Positions 57,561 through 64,000 of a DNA stretch of 64,000 nt are shown here, one piece after another. This stretch comes from Brachyhypopomus gauderio. Taxonomy: Eukaryota > Chordata > Actinopteri > Gymnotiformes > Hypopomidae. The stretch covers positions 10,337,873 to 10,401,872 of the forward strand of contig NC_135222.1 of assembly GCF_052324685.1 (NCBI RefSeq), read 5' to 3'. The notes beneath the pieces are model-generated. The model was not told the origin of the DNA. It did not search any database and saw only the letters and a list, made by a program, of their open reading frames with translations. A program made the translations under genes and the position numbers. How positions within the stretch are numbered: the first letter of the stretch is position 1; each line of letters begins with the position of its first letter.

Positions 57561-58697
57561 ATGTTGCTCTTGCTGAGACTGTTAATGCTTAATCTCGCAG
57601 ACTACCCCATTACACCTGGCACAGTAGCCAAAAACCTAGGCGTCATACTTGACTCCGACCTATCATTTGATAAATACATAGATAATACTACTAGGATAGC
57701 TTTTCTACATCTCCGCAACATTGCCAAATTAAGAAATGCATTATCACAGGATGATGCAGAAAAATTGGTGCACACCTTTGTTAGCTCCAGATTAGACTAC
57801 TGTAACTCACTACTGTCAGGATGCTCAAATAGGAATCTGTAACGGTCTGCACTGGGCAGAACAGGGAGGCGGACACAAACGCTGAGGAGAGCGAGATTTA
57901 TTCAAGGGAATACCAAAACCATGATCGAAAGGACAGGCGTGGGTCAAACCAGGAGGGCAGCCAGAACATGAAAGGTACACAGGCATACTTGGACAGGGAA
58001 CTAAACAAAACGGAGAACCACGGAACAGGCAGAGATCTATACGAATGACAGAAACACAGAGCACACTCACGAGCGGGATGAAAACAGCGAACAGGAAAGC
58101 ACAACTGACAGAATGAACAAAACAACCGACAACCAGACAGGGCAAATACAGGGACTATATGAACACAGAACTAAACTAGGGACAGGTGCTAACGGGACTA
58201 ACGGGCAAGGAAGGGGCGGGACTAGCGGGCAAGGAACAGACATTGGAGTGACAGCGGGGAGAGGGGGGCGTAGCCCTATGTGACAGAATCTAAATAAACT
58301 TCAAATAGTTCAAAATGCCGCAGCCAGAGTTCTGACTAAAACTAGAAAATTTCATCATATCAGACCAGTCCTATCAGCCCTGCATTGGCTCCCAGTTAAA
58401 TTCTATATTGATTTTAAAATTCTTTTATTGACTTATAAAGCACTGCACGGGCTTGCCCCTGAATACCTCCAGGAACTTATTTGCTATTATGAACCCCGAC
58501 GTCCGCTAAGATCACAGGGTGCTGGCCTTTTATTAGTTCCAAAAATGAATAAGGTAACAGCAGGGGGAAGAGCCTTTTCTTGTAAGGCCCCCCAGCTTTG
58601 GAACAACCTTCCAAAATGCATCCAGGACTCTGACGCAGTCACAATTTTTAAGTCTAAGTTGAAAACCCACTTATTAAGTTTAGCATTTGATAATTAA
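57561..58697 (+). pseudogene. LINE reverse transcriptase C-terminus, interrupted
   Basis: Reads AKNLGVILDSDLSFDKYI, SSRLDYCNSLLSG, then after the LTR QIVQNAAARVLTKTRK, LHWLPVKFYIDFKILLL, TYKALHGLAPEYLQEL and GRAFSCKAPQLWNNLP, to a stop at 58695-58697. Without the LTR and one copy of its GAATC duplication the frame joins. It is a typical CR1/L2-clade C-terminus and lacks the catalytic YADD part. Confidence 0.85.
57838..58285 (-). mobile_element. solo LTR (family B) inserted in a LINE
   Basis: 448 bp, TGTAACGGTCTGCA to CTATGTGACA, flanked by GAATC (57833-57837 and 58286-58290). Same family as 29218-29653. AATAAA reads on the minus strand. Confidence 0.92.
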
Positions 58698-58959
58698 TAT
58701 CCCCCCTTAGATAAAGGTACAGATCCATTGGTTCATAGGCGAAGGGTTTTATGGTAGACTGGGGCACTGGTGCTGTCATCCTGTCACTGCTCGTGGTCAC
58801 TCAAGTTTGTTGACAGTGCAGTGGATGGATGCCAATGTCTCAGAATGCTCCCAAGTCTTTTTTACCTTCTGGTTCTGCCTTTTTAGCTAGGCTGCAATAA
58901 TTTAACTTAATGCCGGAGTTGCTGCCACACTCCAGAAATGTTTATCTCTTAAACCTAAT

Positions 58960-59163
58960 TAAGCACCTTCAGCTTAATTAAGTTACATATTTATACAAAT
59001 ACACACATACTCGAATCTTAATGTCTTCACATTCTCTCATGTTTCGCCCTGGAATTACAAGAGGCTTGTATCTGTTAACGTAAAATAATCGATCGATTCA
59101 GTCAGATAGCTATTTGTTGTGAAACGAAATAGTTACAGTTTTAAGCATTTTCAAGTACTTGAG
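58960..59163. mobile_element. left part of a second GC-rich MITE copy
   Basis: The stretch with CTTAATTAAGTTA, TCTTAATGTCTTCAC, ATTCTCTCATGTTTCG and CTGGAATTACAAGAGGC matches 18487-18660 of the first MITE copy. It stops where the LTR element begins. Confidence 0.65.
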
Positions 59164-60983
59164 TGTGACGGTGGCGGCTGGACGAAGGACGAGACACAGA
59201 AACCTTTCCGCAACAGGCGTCACTTTTATTTAGACACAGATATTGCGCAATAGCGCACGAGTAACGACTAACACGCACACACAACGTGCAAACTGTAGTC
59301 AATGACGAGCACAGGACACTGCGCGAGCGCACATTAAATAGACAAACCACATTAGCCCCACGTGATTACGAGACGATTCACAGGTGAGACAGATTAACAC
59401 AAGACATAACCACAACCACGAAGATCCACAGACGCAGACTGACACGTGGACAATGTAAACACATGCCCAAAAGGGAGGGGCCGGGGTCCTCAACGTGACA
59501 GACGCCCCCTCCAAGGGCACTACCCGTCCCGGGGTGCCAACAGGACCGAGTGCCCCGAACCCACGACGATGGGCGGATCCGACGCACTCAGTCCTGCATC
59601 TGGGAGCTGACTGCCCTCGATGAAGCGTCCGCCACGAACCGCCTAGAACACCCTCCCTGGGAAGACCGGGGAAAAGACGTTAGACAAACACAACGGAACA
59701 GACACGAATACACACACAGGTACATTCACACATAGAGGAACAAAAGGGAAAAAGGGGTTTGGTACACATACGGGAAGACTTACGAACACTGGAACAGACA
59801 AACACGTAACAGGCGCCAGGCTGCGCGCCAGAAGGAGAGCGATGAGGGGAGAGAAGCTGCAGGTGCTGCAGTGAACAGTCCTCCTCCAGCCTTTGCTGCA
59901 AAGCCTCCGCTGGATGCAGCGCGACTGGCGGACGCGCCTTGTGCAGCGCGAATGGTGGAAGCGCCTGGTGCAGCGCGGCTGGACTCTCCCCCCAGCTGGC
60001 CGTATGGTACGCCCCAATCGCCTCGCAACCGCCCTCTGGAGTCGGCAGTGTGCACGTCTTCCTCCATCTCCGTCGCGAGGGCTCTCCTCTTCCTCCTCGG
60101 TGTAGGAGCACTCCGACGGAGGGTAATCCCCGTTTTCCTCCTCCTCCTCCACTATTTTCTATGGGGGGAGAGGAGCACACGGGCGGAGGGAGGTAATCCT
60201 CTTCCTCAGAGTCTTCCTCCTCACCGTAGTCCACGGTGGAGGCATTGCACTCCGACGGAGGGTACTCTTCCTCCTCCTCCCCACCGTAGTCCACGGTGGA
60301 GGCGTCGCACACTGACGGAGGGTACTCCTCCCCACCGGGGTCCACAATAGGAGAGGGATCCACGGATGGAGGGAGGTAGTCCTCTTCCTCGGAGTCCTCC
60401 TCCCCAAACTCGCCCTCTGGGGTCAACGCGGTGGCGCCGATCATGCAGGTGCTTACCCTCGGAGGCGAGAGGGCGCGGGAAGGAGAGGGGTGTAGCTCCC
60501 TATATATCCGCTGCACCCCATCGCGGAGCATCGCCGCCAGCTCTGGGTCGCCACACTCCCGCGCCACAGCCAGCTGGTAGGCGCACACGGGATCCCGCTC
60601 CAACTCCTCGAGCGACACCGTGGCGTCGTGACGTGGGGGGGAGGAGGAAGCACGGTGATGTCGCTTGGTGGAGCGCTTGCTCTTCTTCGGCCGGGTAGCA
60701 TAGCCTGGCATGGTGTCTCGACGTCGGCTCATCATTTTGTGACGGTGGCGGCTGGACAAAGGACGAGACACAGAATCCTTTCTGCAACAGGCGTCACTTT
60801 TATTTAGACACAGATATTGCACAATAGCGCACGAGTAACAACTAACATGCACACACATTGTGCAGACTGTAGACAACGATGAGCACAGGACACTGCGCGA
60901 GCGCACATTAAATAGACAAACCACATTAGCCCCACGTGATTACGAGACGATTCACAGGTGAGACAGATTAACACAAGACATAA
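59164..60983 (-). mobile_element. short LTR retroelement without pol (family A LTRs)
   Basis: A 3' LTR (59164-59500, 337 bp) and a 5' LTR (60738-60983, lacking about 85 bp of its outer end) enclose 1.24 kb on the minus strand. A polypurine tract (CCTTGGAGGGGGCGTC on minus) precedes the 3' LTR. The interior encodes only an acidic repeat protein. No reverse transcriptase, integrase or RNase H is visible, so it would need enzymes from elsewhere. It sits inside the second GC-rich MITE copy. Confidence 0.75.
59680..60735 (-). CDS. acidic repeat protein of the short LTR element, probably frameshifted
   Basis: The ATG at 60735 lies three bases inside the 5' LTR border and opens MMSRRRDTMPGYATRPKKSK, a very basic N-terminus. 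A helical segment with DPVCAYQLAVARECGDPEL and MLRDGVQRIYRELHP follows, then tandem acidic units of the form EEEDYLPPS or EEYPPSEC with STVDYG spacers. Near 60155 the acidic pattern jumps to another frame (ENGDYPPSECSYTEEEEES), so the last third of the 351-residue frame is probably out of register after an indel. The position corresponds to gag, and the basic start plus small helical domain would suit nucleic acid binding and assembly, but this is inference. I do not recognise the family. Confidence 0.55.
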   Translation of the reverse strand: MMSRRRDTMPGYATRPKKSKRSTKRHHRASSSPPRHDATVSLEELERDPVCAYQLAVARECGDPELAAMLRDGVQRIYRELHPSPSRALSPPRVSTCMIGATALTPEGEFGEEDSEEEDYLPPSVDPSPIVDPGGEEYPPSVCDASTVDYGGEEEEEYPPSECNASTVDYGEEEDSEEEDYLPPPVCSSPPIENSGGGGGKRGLPSVGVLLHRGGRGEPSRRRWRKTCTLPTPEGGCEAIGAYHTASWGESPAALHQALPPFALHKARPPVALHPAEALQQRLEEDCSLQHLQLLSPHRSPSGAQPGACYVFVCSSVRKSSRMCTKPLFPFCSSMCECTCVCIRVCSVVFV

Positions 60984-61150
60984 CCGTTTTTGAGGGATAT
61001 TTCTTTATACTACCATGTATCGTTTTGGAGAAGACGATATTGTTTTGAAGAACACTGCAAAGAATGTGACGCGCCGAGTATAAACGCTTCTGCCGTTCGC
61101 TCAGGTTCGCGCGCAGTGTGCGGAGTTGCGCGCTATGGTCAGACGCGAAC
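60984..61150. mobile_element. right part of the second GC-rich MITE copy
   Basis: GTATCGTTTTGGAGAAGACG, GAACACTGCA, AGTATAAACGC and TTCGCGCGCAGTG follow the order of 18755-18905 in the first copy. The outer inverted end has decayed. Confidence 0.6.
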
Positions 61151-61364
61151 TTTATGCTCCATTTGAAATTTCTGTGTTACCAACAAGTAAGTAGCATGAA
61201 ACTTATTTTCTCCTGTGATTTATACACTATACTCTCATCCCAGGAGTCCTGAGTCAGGACTGGACTGCAGTAGCTCGACTAGTTAGCTTAGCCAGGGCCC
61301 CGGGCCAGTAAACGCGCTCTTGTCTTAGCCAAGTTATGCTAGACGACTGAGTCACGTAGTTAGT

Positions 61365-61665
61365 AGGGTTGCCACCTAGGTCTGACAAAAAACAAATACA
61401 CTCTGTCATACGCGAACGTAAATTGTTGACGGGGACGGGGGGGGGTGGCGAACGTAAGTTGTTTACCGGGGGGGAGGGTGTAAAATGGACACAGCGAGAA
61501 AAAAAGACGGATTTAAAGTGTGCAGAAACAGTCTAAACAGTCGTTTGAACTAACCGAATATTAAAAAGAAGGAAAATCGGGACAAACCAGGACAGCCCGG
61601 GAAAACCGGGACAGCGACGTGAAAACTGGGACAGTCCCGGGAAAACCGGGACAGGTGGCAACCCT
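61365..61665. mobile_element. small hAT-like MITE
   Basis: 301 bp with 13-bp ends AGGGTTGCCACCT and AGGTGGCAACCCT, flanked by AGTTAGT (61358-61364 and 61666-61672), a 7-bp and possibly 8-bp duplication as in hAT elements. The interior has a G-rich part (CGGGGGGGAGGG) and repeats of the GGGAAAACCGGGACAG type. Confidence 0.75.
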
Positions 61666-61672
61666 AGTTAGT

Positions 61673-62102
61673 TAGCTATGCTGCACTCTACATGTCGGTT
61701 TGCTCTGTTTAGCGCAGTTTCGTTAGTGTACGCAGTTGCGTACGCAGTTGTATCTTGTTCTGTTCACTGGTTTGATCAATTTAGCTTTTTCACAAGTATA
61801 GCCTCGGATTCCACTTCATTTCCTGTCAGGTTATATTCCTACCTATAGCCTACAGCAACAATGATGGGGAAGATTTGAAATCAACTGATTTCAAAGAATT
61901 TTTTTTGATCATGTATTTTCTGTTTTGCAGTCGGTGATACAATTGTGTATAGTTAAGCAAGATATGTTTATAATTAATATGTACAATTTGTATTATTTTT
62001 AACTTTGAAAGCAAAACATGCAGTCATGCATGCATCAGCGTCAGCCTGTGATAGCTAATGCGTAGCAGTAGTAAAAACACCGGACAAGATGAATAGGGAA
62101 TC
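61673..62102. other. gene-free stretch
   Basis: AT-rich sequence without a recognised element. Confidence 0.5.
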
Positions 62103-62495
62103 GTGATCAAACAAACCTGCATTGGAGTGTATATGGGTGTGGTCGAATGTGTGGAGGCCGGCGCAGTGCTCCTACAGGAGGACTCATGTAGAATAGACCA
62201 CCCAGTGTGTTACTTCTCAAAGAAGTTTGCTAGACACCAATTGGCCTATAGCACCATAGAGAAGGAAGCATTAGCTCTCCTTTTGGCCTTACAACATTTT
62301 GAGGTTTACCTGGGTAGTAGTTCTGAACCTATTTTTGTGTTCACGGATCACAATCCTTTGACTTTCTTGCATCGAATGTCCAATCTGAACCAACGCCTTA
62401 TGCGCTGGTCCCTTATTATCCAAGGTTTTAACATTTGTATTAAACACAAACGGGGCTCTGAGAATGTTGTGGCAGATACCCTCTCTAGGTGTTAA
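62103..62495 (+). pseudogene. Ty3/gypsy RNase H remnant
   Basis: The + frame reads GAVLLQEDS, YFSKKFARHQLAYSTIEKEALALL, VFTDHNPLTFLHRM and NVVADTLSRC before TAA at 62493-62495. These are the RNase H boxes of gypsy-type pol, and the frame is clean. The reverse transcriptase that should precede it is absent, so the element is 5'-truncated. Only 63 bases separate the stop from an LTR, with a 14-G run just before it that may serve as a polypurine tract. In ordinary gypsy elements an integrase of about 1 kb would come next. Confidence 0.85.
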
Positions 62496-62558
62496 TTGGA
62501 ATGTGTTGGGTTACCTGTGATTTGGTGGGAGGTCTCACACTTATGGGGGGGGGGGGGG

Positions 62559-63181
62559 TGTTATGTCCTATGAAAGTGTTTGTGTATTGTGTTTGCTGTC
62601 TGTTCCGTGCAAGACTCCGCTCCAGACTCCATTCCACCCTGCACTATATAAGGCCCTTCCCGGTACCTCCCAGTGAGACATTTTTGCTCCTTGGTGGTGT
62701 TGGTTGTTTGTAATTAGTATTCTGCATTTGTACCTCATCTTAGAACTCTGGTTTTTGACTGCTTTGAACTTGTTTATGCTTTTTGCCTTTGCCCCTGTTG
62801 GATTGTCTGCCGGTTGTACATTTTGTAAATATTCTACGTGTTGTTGGTGTTCTGGTAAGTAGGGAGTGGCTGCCATTTTGTTTTGGGATTTGGGTTTGTT
62901 TGTATGGTTTTTTGTTAGGGAGTTAGTGTAGTACTGTATGTTTGTTTTCTGTTAGAGTAATTAGTGTTTGGTTTATTTTATAGTTCAGTTCTGTTTGTTA
63001 TGTTGGCCTGGGCCACTCCTGAAGCTGAGACCAGTTACGTGTATGTATATATCTTGTAAAATACAATTTCTGTATAATACACCTTTAACCACCCACTCCT
63101 GTTGTCCCATCATCACTAACATTCGCACTGCTGTTCACATACACCACTGTTACGGTCCTCACGCCTAGACAGGCCGTAACA
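62559..63181 (+). mobile_element. gypsy-type LTR (623 bp)
   Basis: Starts TGTTATGTCCTATG and ends AGGCCGTAACA, with a TATA box (CTATATAAGGC) near 62643. RNase H lies directly upstream and a gag frame downstream, so it serves as 3' LTR for one and 5' LTR for the other. Confidence 0.8.
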
Positions 63182-63183
63182 GA

Positions 63184-63200
63184 ATTGGGGGCTCGTCCTC
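63184..63200 (+). promoter_or_regulatory. gypsy primer-binding-like site
   Basis: ATTGGGGGCTCGTCC follows the LTR within a few bases, with TGG near its start as expected for pairing with a tRNA CCA end. Confidence 0.55.
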
Positions 63201-63287
63201 CTTTCTTTTGGCTCTTTGTTTGCTGCTTCTTTTGGTTTTGGCTGGTGGGTTTTGTTCTTTGTGGGTGGGGGTGTGTGTGTATGTAAA

Positions 63288-63965
63288 ATGCCGGACTTTG
63301 ACCTTACCCAGTTCACTGTTTATCCGACTCTTGAACAGTTTGATGTTTGTCGCAAGGTTGACTTATTGTTGGTGGCTGATTTCTTTAGTGTGGATGTGCC
63401 TCGTTTGGCTCCCAAGAGAGAGATTAAGAGGATTTTGGAGGCACAGTTGGTTAAGGACGGGATCTTGCCAGACCGAGACAAATCGCCTGGTGTTGCACCG
63501 AGCTTGGCCCAGGGGCTGGAAGCAGCGGAGGCTGTAACCGACTTCATGGCTAGGCCCAGCATGGAACCTGGTGTTTACCGTTCTCATGAGGTGGATCCTG
63601 TGCTAGCAGTGAAACTGAAGGAGCTAGAGCTGGAAATTAAGATACAGGAACGCAAGGCAGAGCTACTCAGAGTCAGGGGGTTGCAAGTGGAGGCTGACAA
63701 AGAGATTACCCTGAAGAGGTTGAGTATGGGCTTGGAGAAACCTATACCTCATCCTCGGAAGGTATCCTCACCAGCACCAGTTCCCCTTTCTCACGTGAGC
63801 TCACCAGTCCCTATGCCTCGTTCCTCACGTACATCTACAAGTCCAGCAAGCCCAACCGTGAGTACTGCTTTTGATATCAGTAGACATATTGGCCTAGTTC
63901 CTGTGTTCAGGGAAAATGAGGTAGATGCCTATTTCCCCATTTTTGAGCGCATAGCCACCACTTAG
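63288..63965 (+). pseudogene. gypsy gag, 5' part, frameshifted near the window end
   Basis: The ATG at 63288 opens MPDFDLTQFTVYPTLEQFD. Next come a charged helical part (LKELELEIKIQERKAELLRVRG), a Ser/Pro-rich linker and FDISRHIGLVPVFRENEVDAYFPIFERIA. That last block is the start of the gag capsid-like region of fish Gmr1-type elements, related to the vertebrate SCAN domain. A TAG at 63963-63965 stops the frame, while the next frame continues with a SWPQSLWSLLLQ-like helix, so an indel lies at about 63955. The rest of the gene is beyond the window. Confidence 0.75.
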
Positions 63966-64000
63966 TTGGCCACAGAGTCTTTGGTCGCTGCTGCTACAGT

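Larger units (their letters stand above)
57560..58920 (+). mobile_element. CR1/L2-like LINE 3' fragment, split by a solo LTR
   Basis: The C-terminal part of a reverse transcriptase plus 3' UTR on the + strand. Coding runs 57561-57837, then resumes at 58291-58697 after the LTR. The 3' UTR with GGTGCTGTCATCCTGTCACT continues to about 58920. The 5' part is absent. Confidence 0.8.

Noticed and set aside
59871..60698. Plus-strand Pro/Ser-rich frames
   Set aside because: Antisense of the acidic repeat protein; no start or homology.

Overview
The window is nuclear DNA from a teleost fish. It has spliced GT-AG genes with vertebrate homologues, namely ariadne-1 and a HELZ2-like RNB/helicase gene. It is also dense in the mobile elements typical of fish: Tc1, Harbinger, CR1/L2- and RTE-like LINEs, Ty3/gypsy elements, an endogenous retrovirus and MITEs. 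The species cannot be named from the sequence.

Layout. 1-1.9 kb: the last two coding exons of an unrecognised + strand gene. 5.2-13.0 kb: a complete 14-exon arih1 gene (+), an RBR-type E3 ubiquitin ligase. 17.7-19.0 kb: a solo LTR, a GC-rich MITE and an LTR fragment. 19.27-28.61 kb: a 9.3-kb DNA transposon with long terminal inverted repeats, each arm holding twelve 21-bp CGTACG-type units, and a 6-bp target duplication (CTATTG). Two convergent genes lie inside it: a HECT-type E3 ligase (+) and an HTH plus DDE integrase-like transposase (-). The element also carries a truncated LTR that is itself split by a Harbinger element. 28.7-29.7 kb: a LINE remnant and a solo LTR. 30.2-37.6 kb: the RNB plus C-terminal helicase half of a HELZ2-like gene (-), twelve exons visible, with a 1-base frameshift in the tenth and a solo LTR in one intron. 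38-43 kb: gene-free, with another solo LTR and SINE/LINE tails. 43.2-47.6 kb: two decayed LINEs.

47.92-57.51 kb: an endogenous retrovirus-like element on the minus strand. Its two 589-bp LTRs differ at one base, its coding region is badly decayed, and a Tc1 element is inserted in the pol region. 57.5-58.9 kb: a LINE fragment split by a solo LTR. 59.16-60.98 kb: a short LTR element on the minus strand with no visible pol, encoding an acidic repeat protein, inserted in a second copy of the GC-rich MITE. 61.4 kb: a small hAT-like MITE. 62.1 kb to the end: a Ty3/gypsy RNase H remnant, then an LTR, then the start of a gag gene. This order fits the Gmr1-like group, in which RNase H is the last pol domain before the 3' LTR.

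The strongest candidate for an under-described system is the 9.3-kb transposon, which pairs a DDE integrase-like transposase with a HECT ubiquitin-ligase cargo gene and unusual subterminal repeat arrays. The second is the pol-less LTR element with the acidic repeat protein.
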